Part shown: positions 17,439 through 26,688 of the stretch, piece by piece
Position numbering within the stretch: position 1 is the stretch's first letter
Layout of the letters: every line of letters begins with the position of its first letter
Assembly: GCA_013298775.1 (NCBI GenBank)
Contig: JAAFIV010000018.1
Location: 29,792 to 93,791 of the forward strand
Length of the DNA: 64,000 nt
Reading direction: 5' to 3'
Source: Ignavibacteria bacterium
GTDB taxonomy: Bacteria > Bacteroidota > Ignavibacteria > Kapaibacteriales > UBA4661
Made by a program: the position numbers and the translations under genes
Notes under the pieces: generated by a model
What the model saw: the letters and a program-made list of their open reading frames with translations, nothing else
Told to the model about the DNA's origin: nothing
Databases searched by the model: none

Positions 17439-18245
17439 CTAGATTTCATCAGGATTGATGCCGAGTGCACGGAGTTTTTCTGCAAGTGATTCCGAGCGTA
17501 CATTGCTGGCTTCTAATTGATGAAGAGTTTTTGTTAATTCCGTTTTCGTTTCGTTCAGTTCTGTTTTTGTTTCTTTTAGTTCCGTTTTTGTTTCTTTCAG
17601 TTCCGTTTTTGTCCCCGTCAATTCAATGCGCGTTGTATCAAGAATATGCTCCAGTTGGGTGTATTCCTCAAAGCTCAGAAATGGCTCGCCATGCGGTTTG
17701 TAGAGTTGCAGCTCACCTGATGACATATCGAACCGAATACCTAAGCGTGGACTGTTCCAGTCATTCATATCAGGGATTTCCTCCAAAACATCATCGGCTT
17801 CTTGAAAGCGTATAAAGCCGCTTAAAACCTTGCGTTCAATATCATAAATGTAGTATTCTTGTACCCCATAATGGTCGAAAAATGTTGCTTTCCGAATCAT
17901 CTCCGACTGTGTGTTAGATTTGGATAAAAATTCAAACACCACCTGCGGTGCTATGCCGTCTTCTTCCCATTGTTTGTACGAACTACGCTCATGTTTTGGA
18001 CGACCAAAGGCAATCATAATATCTGGTGCTTGCGTAAGATGTGGTTTTCCTTCGACGGGGTACCACAATAAATCTGCTGCGACAAAAACGTCATCACGGT
18101 CTTGAAAGAGAGTCTCCAAGCCGTATTGCGTCGTGGTGATGCGTTTGAAATGCTCCGTATTATTTGCCATTGGCTGCCCATCAGAATCAGGGTAAAAAAT
18201 TTCTGTTGAAGTGTCGTTGAAGGCTGATGTAATCGTGCTGTTCAT
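17439..18245 (-). CDS. Uma2 family endonuclease-like protein with heptad-repeat tail
   Basis: 268 residues from the ATG ending at 18245, preceded by GGAAAGGAACACT. The Uma2/DUF820 PD-(D/E)XK-like domain (about 30-190) has APDIMIAFGRPKHERSSYKQW, VVFEFLSKSNT and FFDHYGVQEYYIYD, with the Asp, Glu and Ser/Lys positions of the active-site pattern. The C-terminus is a coiled coil built from 21-bp repeats (ETKTELK/ETKTELN heptads), followed by a conserved end AEKLRALGINPDEI. Uma2 proteins are abundant in some lineages and their role is unresolved. It is a tandem paralogue of 18300-19043. Confidence 0.88.
   Translation of the reverse strand: MNSTITSAFNDTSTEIFYPDSDGQPMANNTEHFKRITTTQYGLETLFQDRDDVFVAADLLWYPVEGKPHLTQAPDIMIAFGRPKHERSSYKQWEEDGIAPQVVFEFLSKSNTQSEMIRKATFFDHYGVQEYYIYDIERKVLSGFIRFQEADDVLEEIPDMNDWNSPRLGIRFDMSSGELQLYKPHGEPFLSFEEYTQLEHILDTTRIELTGTKTELKETKTELKETKTELNETKTELTKTLHQLEASNVRSESLAEKLRALGINPDEI
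17530..17635 (-). repeat. 21-bp tandem repeats encoding heptads in Uma2 copy 1
   Basis: About four to five imperfect units of a 21-bp sequence (in plus orientation, TTCAGTTCCGTTTTTGTTTC plus one base) encode the seven-residue unit ETKTELK. The unit length equals one coiled-coil heptad. Confidence 0.85.
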
Positions 18246-18299
18246 AGTGTTCCTTTCCAAGAAAAAATTCAGTTCAAATACCGTATTCAAACTGGGGTT

Positions 18300-19043
18300 T
18301 TATAGTTCATCAGGATTGATGCCGAGTGCGCGGAGTTTTTCGGCAAGTTTTTCGGCATAACTTTTCGTTGTGTCAAGTTCAGCGCGGGTTTCGCCAAGTT
18401 CAGCGCGGGTTTCACCAAGTTCAGCGCGGGTTTCACCGAGAGTGTTCTCAATGCGGATATATTCGTCGTATGTCAAAAACGGCGTTCCATCGGGCTTCCA
18501 CAGGACTAATTCGCCAGAGGACATATCAAACCGAATGCCCAAGCGTGGACTTTTCCAATCGCTCATGTCGGGAATTTCTTCCAATACATCATCTTCTTCT
18601 TGAAAGCGAATTAAGCCGCTTAATACTTTGCATTCAATGTCATAAATGTAGTATTCTTGTACGCCGTAATGCTCAAAAAACGTTGCCTTGCGAATCATTT
18701 CTGTTGGTGTATTTGATTTTGATAAAAATTCAAATACTACCTGCGGTGCCGTATTATGTTCTTCCCATTGTTTGTACGAGCTACGTTCATGTTTTGGACG
18801 ACCAAAGGCAACCATCACATCAGGTGCTTGGACAAGAGTTGGTTTTCCAAGAACAGGATACCATAATAAATCTGCTGCAATAAATACATCGTCACGGTCT
18901 GCAAAGATAGATTCTAAGCCATATTGCGTTGATGCGATACGCTTGAAGTGTTCGGTATTATTTGCCATTGGCTGCCCGTCGGAATCAGGGTAAATAATAT
19001 TTGTTGATGTGTCGTGAAGCGGAGATGCAATCGTGCTGTCCAT
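18300..19043 (-). CDS. Uma2 family endonuclease-like protein, tandem paralogue
   Basis: 247 residues from the ATG ending at 19043, again after GGAAAGGAACACT. It is very close to the neighbouring Uma2 protein through the catalytic domain (APDVMVAFGRPKHERSSYKQW, VVFEFLSKSNT, FFEHYGVQEYYIYD). Its coiled-coil tail uses a different heptad (GETRAEL, three copies) before the same ending AEKLRALGINPDEL. It starts 49 bases after the subtilase gene, so the subtilase and both Uma2 genes are probably one transcript. The domain is well recognised; the biological role is not. Confidence 0.88.
   Translation of the reverse strand: MDSTIASPLHDTSTNIIYPDSDGQPMANNTEHFKRIASTQYGLESIFADRDDVFIAADLLWYPVLGKPTLVQAPDVMVAFGRPKHERSSYKQWEEHNTAPQVVFEFLSKSNTPTEMIRKATFFEHYGVQEYYIYDIECKVLSGLIRFQEEDDVLEEIPDMSDWKSPRLGIRFDMSSGELVLWKPDGTPFLTYDEYIRIENTLGETRAELGETRAELGETRAELDTTKSYAEKLAEKLRALGINPDEL
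18376..18441 (-). repeat. 21-bp tandem repeats encoding heptads in Uma2 copy 2
   Basis: Three units of a 21-bp sequence close to AGCGCGGGTTTCACCAAGTT plus C, in plus orientation. They encode GETRAEL heptads. The repeat sequence is unrelated to that of the adjacent paralogue. Confidence 0.88.
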
Positions 19044-19092
19044 AGTGTTCCTTTCCAAGAAAGTTTTGCTTGAATTCAATGTGAATATCACC

Positions 19093-20262
19093 TTACAAGG
19101 TCGCAACTGCTGCCGCTTCTACTGCCGCCGTTGCTTGTACCATGCCGTGTCCTTGCGGTTCTGATGGGTAGCTGGGAAGGGGACGTGCTGTTTCGGTGAG
19201 GATTTCCTTGATTTTTGCAGGCGTAAGGCGGTCGTTTGCTTCCAGCATTTGTGCGATAACTGAGCAAACAATCGGTGCGGCAAACGACGTACCGTCCACA
19301 TGTTTGTAGTTTGGCGAAATAATTTTTTCACCTTGCAAACGCTCGTTAATTTTCGTGCGGATTTCATCCACATTCCCTGAACGCAAGAGTTCAAGGGGCA
19401 AGCCGGTTTTTGGTAACAGCAAAGGAAGCGTTGTCATCAGCATATCGTCGAGCATATTGTCGAGAGCGGAGAGGGCGGAGGCTTCGGTGTGAGTAGGCGT
19501 TCCGGGTAGGATTGGTGCGGGGAGCCAGATTGCGGGGGCGATAACTTCTGGTTTTGTCAAGCCTTCAATGGTGCGTCCGAAGCTAGAGTGATACAATCCA
19601 TCGTCTTCGAGCAGATTATTTTTATCATCCAAACCACCAACCGTAATCGCGGAAGGCGCACAGGCAGGCGGGTACAGAGGAACGCGAGGATTATTGCCCG
19701 ATGCTGCTACAACCACGATTCCCCGCCGCGAAGCCTCTTCTACGAGCTTCGTAACAGGATGTTCAAGCGATGTGTCCATTTCATCGGCATAGACAGACAT
19801 ATTGATAATATTGATACCATATTTTTTCGCATTTTGCAAACACCATTCCAACGCCTCTGCAATGCGCTTTGTGGGAATAGAGCCTTTCTCGTCCATTGTG
19901 CGCACAAGTACGACGTTTGCATTATAGGCAAGCGAGGAGTAGAGTTTGCGCGAGAGAAAGCCGTTTCCAGCCGCCGTACAAGCGGTCATTGTGCCGTGCC
20001 ACGAATAGACTTCTGGCTTCGTTGGTGGTAATGCTGCTTCTTCTTTTTTGACGGCATCGTAGTAGCGAAGAATACGATTTTCGGGCTTCGTGAGGTCTGG
20101 ATGCGGCACGAAACCTGAATCAATCATTGCAATACAAACGCCTTTTCCCGAAAAGTGAGATTCCGAGCGCATTCTCGTTGGGATAGAAAGTGCGGGGAAG
20201 AGCGATGGAACGTAGATGTGTTGTGCTTTTGTCACGTGTGATACCGATTCTAATGTTTGCAT
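19093..20262 (-). CDS. S8 subtilisin-like serine peptidase
   Basis: A 389-residue subtilase. The catalytic triad is visible: Asp48 in CIAMIDSG, His89 in SWHGT and Ser326 in GTSFAAP. The oxyanion-hole Asn is in VVAASGNNP. No signal peptide is seen, so the enzyme may act inside the cell or be exported by another route. It has no pro-domain of usual length. Genes for two Uma2 proteins follow on the same strand after 49 bases. The start ATG ends at 20262 and the spacer to cheA is divergent (291 bases). Confidence 0.92.
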   Translation of the reverse strand: MQTLESVSHVTKAQHIYVPSLFPALSIPTRMRSESHFSGKGVCIAMIDSGFVPHPDLTKPENRILRYYDAVKKEEAALPPTKPEVYSWHGTMTACTAAGNGFLSRKLYSSLAYNANVVLVRTMDEKGSIPTKRIAEALEWCLQNAKKYGINIINMSVYADEMDTSLEHPVTKLVEEASRRGIVVVAASGNNPRVPLYPPACAPSAITVGGLDDKNNLLEDDGLYHSSFGRTIEGLTKPEVIAPAIWLPAPILPGTPTHTEASALSALDNMLDDMLMTTLPLLLPKTGLPLELLRSGNVDEIRTKINERLQGEKIISPNYKHVDGTSFAAPIVCSVIAQMLEANDRLTPAKIKEILTETARPLPSYPSEPQGHGMVQATAAVEAAAVATL

Positions 20263-20457
20263 AAAGTATGTTCTTTTGTTGTAAATATACCGAAGCAGTG
20301 TAATTTATCAAACCATTTGGATTAAACAATCCGTAATTCCTCTATTATTCATCTATTCTTTTGACGAAACAAACATTTTTTTCGTATATTCTCGGCTGCA
20401 AAATGGAGCAATTCTCGTACAAATTGTATTCACAATGAAAACCTGAAAGGGTATTTA

Positions 20458-20547
20458 ATGCTGTATTCAATGCTTTCATTTCTGCCACTTTTAGTTTGTG
20501 CATGGTTTCTCGCCGTAGATTTAATTTCCCTAACTCATTTAATATAA
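20458..20547 (+). CDS. Possible 29-residue hydrophobic peptide upstream of cheA
   Basis: A short frame (MLYSMLSFLPLLVCAWFLAV then DLISLTHLI) is preceded by GAAAGGG seven bases before the ATG and ends six bases before the cheA start. The product would be a single membrane-spanning peptide. It could be a leader or a chance frame in the cheA 5' region. Confidence 0.3.
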   Translation: MLYSMLSFLPLLVCAWFLAVDLISLTHLI

Positions 20548-20553
20548 AGCATC

Positions 20554-23058
20554 ATGGATCGTGAAACGCTTGAGATAGTACGTGCCTTTGTCGCTGAGTC
20601 GCTGGACTCTCTTGATGAGCAGGAAGGTCGAATTCAAGATATTGCCGATGGCTCGAATCAAGAAAGTATTCATTCCATTTTTCGTGTTTTTCACACGATT
20701 AAGGGTTTGTCGGGCTTTCTCAATTTTAATACCATCAATACCGTTACGCATGAATCCGAGACGATGCTTGATATTGTGCGGAATATGACGGGTATTCCTA
20801 ATGAGGAAATCATTGGCACAATTTACGAGGCTTTCGATGTTATTCGCACCTTGCTTAATACGGTGAGTGATTCGCTGAAAGATACTGGGCATGAAGCATC
20901 CGTAAAAAATTTGATTGGACGGTTGCAACAATCTATTGCAATGCTGAAAGCTGGCGGCGGCAGACTTGAAGCTGGTTCTACACCTTCTTCTTCGCAAACT
21001 ACGACTTCTGAACAAGCACATTCTTCACGCCAAGAATCTATTCAAGAAATTTTTGTTCCTACGGATGAGCCTTTATTTGTTCACCCCGCAGAGGGCGCAG
21101 AACTTGGGCAATCAGTATTTTCCGATACGGATTTCTTTTTCAATGACGACCAATTAGCGCAATTACAAAACGAGGAAAAACAAGCCGTGTCGTCGCAGGC
21201 TTCAAACGATGATTTTCCCGATAGAGCTGGACTTGCGGCTGCTACGGGAGAAATGCTTTCGCGGTATGTTGCCGAAGCACTCGACCTTATCTCGCGTGTA
21301 GAAGATGGGTGCTTGGTTTTAGAGCAAGACCCGCATAATATGGGCATTGTGGGCGATATTTTTGGTGCTGTGCATAGTATCAAGGGAAACTCAGGTTTCA
21401 TGGGCTTTGCAGAGATTGAAGATATGAGCATGGATTTGGAAAATATTCTTGATGCAGTTCGTTCCAAAACCATAGAAGTTTATCCGGGCTTGATTTCGAT
21501 GATTTTAACAAACATTGATATTATCAAAACTGCTGTTCAAGCTCTGATGACGGGCGCACCAAGCGTCAGCACTGCTCCGCCAGAAGAAAAGCCGCCTCAG
21601 GTAAGTTCTGCACAAAAAGCGCATCAAGCGGCACCGCAAACCTTCCAAGCACAGCCTTCTAACGGTGCTGCGCATAATGAAGCACCCAAAATTCAATCAG
21701 AAGAAGTTTCTTTGCCTCCCGTAGAACGAGTAGTACCGCACAGCGTAGCACAGGCATCCGTTGCACAAGCCTCTACGCACCAAGCGTCTGCACCACAAGT
21801 ATCTGCACCACAAGCTAGTCCTCAAGCTAGTCCACAAGCTAGTCCTCAAGCGGCTGGGCTTGCGCAGCGCAAGGATATTCGCGTTGATACGGAAAAATTA
21901 GATAAACTGTTTGATTTAGTTGGTGAGCTGATAACTATTGAAACGATGGTAACAAGCAATCCCGAAGTTGTCGCGCTTGAATTGCAGAGTTTTTCGCGGG
22001 CTGCTGGGATGTTGAATAAAATTACCCGCGAATTACAAGAAGTAACGATGTCTATTCGCATGACACCAGTTGAGGGCTTGTTTAACAAGATGAAACGCCT
22101 TGTCCGCGATGTATCTATGCGGTTCGATAAGAAAATTACCTTGCTCATTTCTGGCGCGGAAACGGAAATGGATAAAAATGTTATTGAAGAGATTTCCGAC
22201 CCGCTCATGCACATTTTGCGAAATGCGATTGACCATGGCGTAGAAAGCCGTGAACGCCGCATTGCAGCAGGAAAAAGCGAGACGGGAATTGTGAAGTTAC
22301 AAGCGCGGTATGAAGGAAATGAAATTTTAATTGTCGTTGAAGATGATGGTGGTGGTTTGAATCGGCATAAAATCTTGGAAAAAGCAATTTCAAAAGGAAT
22401 TTTGAAAACTTCACCCGATAAAGTAACCGACCGCGAAGTCTTTCAAATAATTTTTGAGCCAGGCTTCTCAACGGCTGATAAAATCTCAGATATTTCTGGT
22501 CGCGGCGTGGGAATGGATGTGGTGAAGCGCAATATTGAAAAATTACAAGGAAGTATCACGGTTGATAGCAAAGAAGGCTTGGGAACTCGCTTCACGCTTC
22601 GTATTCCGCTCACCTTAGCGATTATGGAAGGGATGCTTATTCGTGTTGGCGAGGCGGTCTATGCTTTGCCGATACTGTCTATTCGCGAATCGTTTCGCCC
22701 GCACCAAGATGCAATTACCGTTACGATGGACGGACAAGAAGTGGTGCGCGTCCGCGAGGATTTATTCTCGGTGATTCGTTTGCATGAACTGTATGAAATC
22801 ATTCCCCAAACACGAAACTTAGAAGAAGGGATTTTAGTTGTGGTAGAATCTCGCGAACGTCGTGCATGCTTGTTTGTTGATGAAATTATTGGTCAGCAGC
22901 AAATTGTTGTCAAAGGGCTTTCCGATTATGTAGGAAGCGTCAAAGGAGTAACTGGCTGTATGATACTCAGCAATGGCGAAATTGGCTTGATTACTGATGT
23001 GGATGCAGTTCTTTCCTTGCATGAGGGTTCGCTGGAGCCATTGGAAATGTTGGCGTAA
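20554..23058 (+). CDS. cheA: CheA-type chemotaxis histidine kinase with two Hpt domains
   Basis: An 834-residue kinase. Hpt domain 1 (about 1-130) has phospho-site His47 in HTIKGLSGF; Hpt domain 2 (about 228-335) has His274 in HSIKGNSGF. A Pro/Ala/Gln/Ser-rich linker (about 340-440) contains 12-bp tandem repeats. Next comes the dimerisation domain (RVDTEKLDKLFDLVGELI), the kinase domain with N box MHILRNAIDHGVESRERR, G1 EDDGGGLN and G2 SGRGVGMDVV, then a C-terminal CheW-like domain (TLAIMEGMLIRVGEAVYALP). It phosphorylates CheY/CheB-type regulators when driven by MCPs. It heads the cluster that continues to 34774. Confidence 0.93.
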   Translation: MDRETLEIVRAFVAESLDSLDEQEGRIQDIADGSNQESIHSIFRVFHTIKGLSGFLNFNTINTVTHESETMLDIVRNMTGIPNEEIIGTIYEAFDVIRTLLNTVSDSLKDTGHEASVKNLIGRLQQSIAMLKAGGGRLEAGSTPSSSQTTTSEQAHSSRQESIQEIFVPTDEPLFVHPAEGAELGQSVFSDTDFFFNDDQLAQLQNEEKQAVSSQASNDDFPDRAGLAAATGEMLSRYVAEALDLISRVEDGCLVLEQDPHNMGIVGDIFGAVHSIKGNSGFMGFAEIEDMSMDLENILDAVRSKTIEVYPGLISMILTNIDIIKTAVQALMTGAPSVSTAPPEEKPPQVSSAQKAHQAAPQTFQAQPSNGAAHNEAPKIQSEEVSLPPVERVVPHSVAQASVAQASTHQASAPQVSAPQASPQASPQASPQAAGLAQRKDIRVDTEKLDKLFDLVGELITIETMVTSNPEVVALELQSFSRAAGMLNKITRELQEVTMSIRMTPVEGLFNKMKRLVRDVSMRFDKKITLLISGAETEMDKNVIEEISDPLMHILRNAIDHGVESRERRIAAGKSETGIVKLQARYEGNEILIVVEDDGGGLNRHKILEKAISKGILKTSPDKVTDREVFQIIFEPGFSTADKISDISGRGVGMDVVKRNIEKLQGSITVDSKEGLGTRFTLRIPLTLAIMEGMLIRVGEAVYALPILSIRESFRPHQDAITVTMDGQEVVRVREDLFSVIRLHELYEIIPQTRNLEEGILVVVESRERRACLFVDEIIGQQQIVVKGLSDYVGSVKGVTGCMILSNGEIGLITDVDAVLSLHEGSLEPLEMLA
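21808..21855 (+). repeat. 12-bp tandem repeats in the CheA linker
   Basis: About four units of CAAGCTAGTCCT (alternating T/A at one position) encode QASP repeats in the flexible linker between Hpt2 and the dimerisation domain. Confidence 0.85.
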
Positions 23059-23192
23059 AGACCGTCAGTACATTGAGGACGTTCGCAATTGGCGCGGACA
23101 CTCGTGTTTGTGCCGTACAATGGCGAATATTGTACCGTTTGAATGCAGGGTACATAAGGAATGGAAGTAAAATAAATGGATGAACTTCTTTC

Positions 23193-23273
23193 GGCTTCAG
23201 TAGTGCAGACACTCTTGTCTGTGAGTCCTGATGCGAGTTTGAAGACTCACAGACAGGAATGTCTGTGCCACCA
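23193..23273. repeat. Twin-palindrome element, family A (copy 2)
   Basis: Left palindrome CAGACACTCTTGTCTG (23206-23221) and right palindrome CACAGACAGGAATGTCTGTG (23248-23267) lie in opposite orientation with a short spacer. It is in the 515-base gap after cheA. A more eroded half (GCGGACACTCGTGTTTGTGC) may lie at about 23093-23112. Confidence 0.8.
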
Positions 23274-23309
23274 ATGAAAGAGAGAACGTACATTTATTCT
23301 TTTGTCATT

Positions 23310-23500
23310 CCTAATTGAAGTTTAGATAAAATTCCGCGCCCCGCATAAAACCTTGCGTCCACGATTGCCCTCACCCAACCCTCTCCCAGAGGGAGAGGGC
23401 TTCAGAAGCGTTTGATTTTCTTTGTCTTAGCTCCTTCTCCCTCTGGGAGAAGGCGGGGGATGAGGGCAAAAGCGCACGATTTTATCTAAACTTCAATCCT
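23310..23500. repeat. Palindromic element, family C (copy 1)
   Basis: The outer arms ATTGAAGTTTAGATAAAAT (23314-23332) and ATTTTATCTAAACTTCAAT (23479-23497) are a perfect 19-bp inverted repeat flanked by CCTA on both sides. Inside are a left palindrome CCCTCTCCCAGAGGGAGAGGG-like core (about 23380-23399) and a right palindrome CCTTCTCCCTCTGGGAGAAGG-like core (about 23432-23453), bordered by GCCCTCACCC and GGATGAGGGC. It fills most of the space before the MCP gene. Confidence 0.85.
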
Positions 23501-23573
23501 AAGCAATGAGGTGTAATTTCTTGTGCCAAAAAAATTAAAAAATCCCCTGTTCAGGTATCAATAATTTGGAGAA

Positions 23574-25742
23574 ATGGCTATGACTAACTGGTGGCTTTCT
23601 TTGCCAATTCGATGGAAACTTATTCTGCCGATAGTTGTAATTTCCGTCGCAAGTGGACTTGTTTCGTATTGGTATTTTTCAAATATTTACCGACAAGCAG
23701 CAACAGACGCTCTTGTCAATAAGGCACGAACACTTGTGTACGCTGCTGAATCTGCTCGTGAATATGCTGCTGACCAAATGAAGCAAGGTGTGTTCAAAGA
23801 TATTCGCTCATCGAACTTTTCTACGCAGCAAATTTTGCACACTATTCCTATTTTTTCTGCAATGGAAGTGGCGCGAAAAAAAGCACGAGAATTAGGCTTT
23901 TCAATAAAAGTACCTAAAATTCAACCACGAAACCCAGATAATGAGCCAACTCCAACCGAGCTTGCTGTTTTAAAGAAACTCGAAGATGGCACTCTTACGG
24001 AATATCAGGAAATGGACGTTGCGAATAACCAATTGCATTATTTCCGTCCGATAAAGCTATCGCAAGAATGTATGCAATGCCACGGCGACCCAGCAGAATC
24101 TATGGCTCTGTGGGGAAATTCCGAAGGTAAAGACATCACTGGTACAAAGATGGAGAATTGGAAGATTGGCGAGGTGCATGGAGCTTTTGAAGTAACTATG
24201 AATTTGAATGAAGTTCAAGCCGCAACAACAGAAAAATCCTTGTTTATCGCAATGATTGTGGGGTTATCTTCTGCGGTGATGATTGTGGCGATATTTTTTA
24301 TTGCTGGTTTCCTTGTAAAACCCGTGAATATCCTCAAGGATGTGAATGGAAAAGTTGTTGCTGGTGATTTGAAAAATATCTCTTTTTCCATTTCAAACCG
24401 TGATGAAATGGGAGAATTAGCAATAATGAAAAAGAAAATTGTTCAAACAATTCAAGAACTTGCTGAGGAAACCAACGGACTTACCAAAGCTGCGACAAAT
24501 GGAGACTTGAAAACGCGTGGAAATGAAAAGCACTTTCACGGTGCATACCGAGAAATTATTGCTGGAGTAAATTCTACCTTAGATGCCACTATTCATCCCA
24601 TTCAAGAAGCAGTTTCGGTGCTGAAATATATGGCAGATGGTGATTTGCGCCATTCAATGCAAGGTGAATACAAAGGCGACCATGCAGCATTGAAGTCAAA
24701 TATCAACTCGACGATTGGCGCAATTGCTGATGTTCTTCAAAATGTTATTGAGATTGTTGAGCAAGTTACGCGTGGCTCTGCTCAAGTAGCCGATGCAAGT
24801 ACGTCCTTGTCTCACGGTGCATCGCAGCAGGCAGCAGCATTGGAAGAGATTTCGAGTTCTATGCACGAGCTTGCCTCTCAAACCCGCATCAATGCTGAAA
24901 ATGCAAATCAAGCAAACATTGTGGCTTTAGATGCAAACAGTATTGCGCAACGTGGAAATGCTGAAATGGAGCAGCTTGGCAGTGCCATGTCCGCTATCAA
25001 TGAATCAAGCAAAAACATTTCAAAAATTATCAAGGTGATTGATGAGATTGCTTTTCAAACAAATCTCCTTGCGCTGAATGCGGCGGTAGAAGCCGCACGC
25101 GCTGGCAGACACGGAAAAGGATTTGCTGTCGTCGCCGAAGAAGTACGCAGTTTGGCAGCACGGAGCGCAAAAGCGGCGAAAGAAACGGCAGATTTAATCG
25201 AGTCTGCGGTGGAAACTGCTGGTAAGGGAACGCAAATTGCGGCGCGTACTGCCCAAGCTCTTGAAGAAATCATGCTTGCAAGCGTGAAAGTACGCGATAT
25301 TGTTGGTGAAATTGCTTCTGCCTCAAATGAACAAGCGCAAGGAATTTCACAAGTAAATCTCGGATTGGCGCAAATAGACCGCGTAACGCAGCAAAACACG
25401 GCTGCTGCCGAAGAGTGCGCTTCTGCGGCTGAGGAATTATCAAAACAAGCAGTTGAGTTAAATCGTGTTGTCAGCTCTCGTTTTCAATTGGGTCAGAATA
25501 CTGGTTTTATTGTTGATGCAGTAGCAAATGCGCGACCTTCACGTTCACAAAAGGAATCGTTTTCGCCAATCACCACCTTGAATAGGCAAGCAAAGAAAGA
25601 GAAAATGATGCACAATGAAAGCACCGTTTCTTTTTCAGATTCTCGTTCCGATGATGAGCCTCGCAAGATACCGTCGCCGCAAAAAATGCTTGCGGCACAC
25701 GACCAAATCCGTTTGGATGATAGCGAATTTGGTCGGTATTAA
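23574..25742 (+). CDS. Methyl-accepting chemotaxis protein with CxxCH haem-type sensor domain
   Basis: A 722-residue MCP. A transmembrane helix at about 12-34 is followed by a periplasmic DUF3365/Tll0287-like domain (about 40-220) with a c-type haem motif C166-M-Q-C169-H170. A second transmembrane helix is at about 224-250, then HAMP and a second HAMP-like segment. The signalling coiled coil has the conserved hairpin [21 protein letters not shown] and [15 protein letters not shown]. It should report redox state, or a gas bound to haem, to CheA. The C-terminus has a disordered tail with no CheR-binding pentapeptide of the NWETF type. GGAG lies five bases before the ATG. Confidence 0.92.
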   Translation: MAMTNWWLSLPIRWKLILPIVVISVASGLVSYWYFSNIYRQAATDALVNKARTLVYAAESAREYAADQMKQGVFKDIRSSNFSTQQILHTIPIFSAMEVARKKARELGFSIKVPKIQPRNPDNEPTPTELAVLKKLEDGTLTEYQEMDVANNQLHYFRPIKLSQECMQCHGDPAESMALWGNSEGKDITGTKMENWKIGEVHGAFEVTMNLNEVQAATTEKSLFIAMIVGLSSAVMIVAIFFIAGFLVKPVNILKDVNGKVVAGDLKNISFSISNRDEMGELAIMKKKIVQTIQELAEETNGLTKAATNGDLKTRGNEKHFHGAYREIIAGVNSTLDATIHPIQEAVSVLKYMADGDLRHSMQGEYKGDHAALKSNINSTIGAIADVLQNVIEIVEQVTRGSAQVADASTSLSHGASQQAAALEEISSSMHELASQTRINAENANQANIVALDANSIAQRGNAEMEQLGSAMSAINESSKNISKIIKVIDEIAFQTNLLALNAAVEAARAGRHGKGFAVVAEEVRSLAARSAKAAKETADLIESAVETAGKGTQIAARTAQALEEIMLASVKVRDIVGEIASASNEQAQGISQVNLGLAQIDRVTQQNTAAAEECASAAEELSKQAVELNRVVSSRFQLGQNTGFIVDAVANARPSRSQKESFSPITTLNRQAKKEKMMHNESTVSFSDSRSDDEPRKIPSPQKMLAAHDQIRLDDSEFGRY

Positions 25743-25761
25743 TCAATAAATCTAAGGTTTT

Positions 25762-26619
25762 ATGCAAGTTCCAGCACTCGAAGATATAGTTTCTATTCAG
25801 CTTTCGGTTGATGAATTTGACAGCTTGAGCCGTCTTGTTTACGACCGATTTGGTATCTTTTTACCTCCCGAAAAACGCACGATGGTAACGGTGCGTTTAC
25901 AAAAAGTGCTGCGAAAAATGGGAATGAAAACATTCCACGAGTATTACGAGTACCTCACGCGTGCTGGAGGCAATTCTGAGGCATTGATTGAATTCGCAAA
26001 TCATATCACGACAAATCATACATTTTTTTGGCGTGAAAAAGACCACTTTGAGTTTTTTCTCCAGCAATTCTTACCCAATGTAACAGCGACGCTGAGTGCG
26101 AAACGCGAGTTTGATGTGCGTATTTGGTGTGCTGGTTGCTCATCGGGCGAGGAATCGTATATGTTGCAAATGCTTCTCATGGATTATTTCGGGGGAGAGT
26201 ATTCTAAGTGGAAAGCCGGTGTTTTGGCAACGGATATTTCCGAACGTGCGCTCGGTATTGCTGAGGCGGGTGTGTATCCAAAAGAGCGCATTGAATTATT
26301 GCCCGACACCTATAAACGCAAATACACAAAACAGCTTCCGAGCGGGGAAGTCCAGATTTTACCGCAGGTGCAGAAGGATGTTGTGTATCGGAAGTTTAAT
26401 CTTATGAATGCGCAATTTCCTTTCAAACGACCGTTTCACGCCATCTTCTGCCGAAACGTGATGATTTATTTTGATAAACCAACCCGCGATGCACTTGTAG
26501 AACGCTTTTACAACTCCCTTGAGTCGGGTGGATATTTATTTATCGGGCATTCCGAGACTATTTCGCGTGATTTGTCGTCATTTCGTTATATTAGCCCCGC
26601 GTTATATCAAAAACCATAA
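25762..26619 (+). CDS. cheR: CheR chemoreceptor glutamate methyltransferase
   Basis: A 285-residue enzyme that methylates MCP glutamates using S-adenosylmethionine. The N-terminal helical domain (about 15-90) is followed by the SAM-binding domain with WCAGCSSGEESYML (motif I), TDISERALGIAEAGVY, and FCRNVMIYFDKPTRDALVERF, ending GGYLFIGHSETI. All core CheR motifs are present and the length is usual. It starts 19 bases after the MCP gene with AAGG before the ATG, so the two are co-transcribed. Confidence 0.95.
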   Translation: MQVPALEDIVSIQLSVDEFDSLSRLVYDRFGIFLPPEKRTMVTVRLQKVLRKMGMKTFHEYYEYLTRAGGNSEALIEFANHITTNHTFFWREKDHFEFFLQQFLPNVTATLSAKREFDVRIWCAGCSSGEESYMLQMLLMDYFGGEYSKWKAGVLATDISERALGIAEAGVYPKERIELLPDTYKRKYTKQLPSGEVQILPQVQKDVVYRKFNLMNAQFPFKRPFHAIFCRNVMIYFDKPTRDALVERFYNSLESGGYLFIGHSETISRDLSSFRYISPALYQKP

Positions 26620-26688
26620 CAGAAACTTTCTCGTACAGGTTATTTTTCGCAGAATATTTTTCACGTTTCACTTTATTTTTCAAGCGCA

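Noticed and set aside
23340..23480. Rho-independent terminator for cheA
   Set aside because: The stems are GA-rich palindromes without T runs and match another locus at 29121. They are better explained as a dispersed element.
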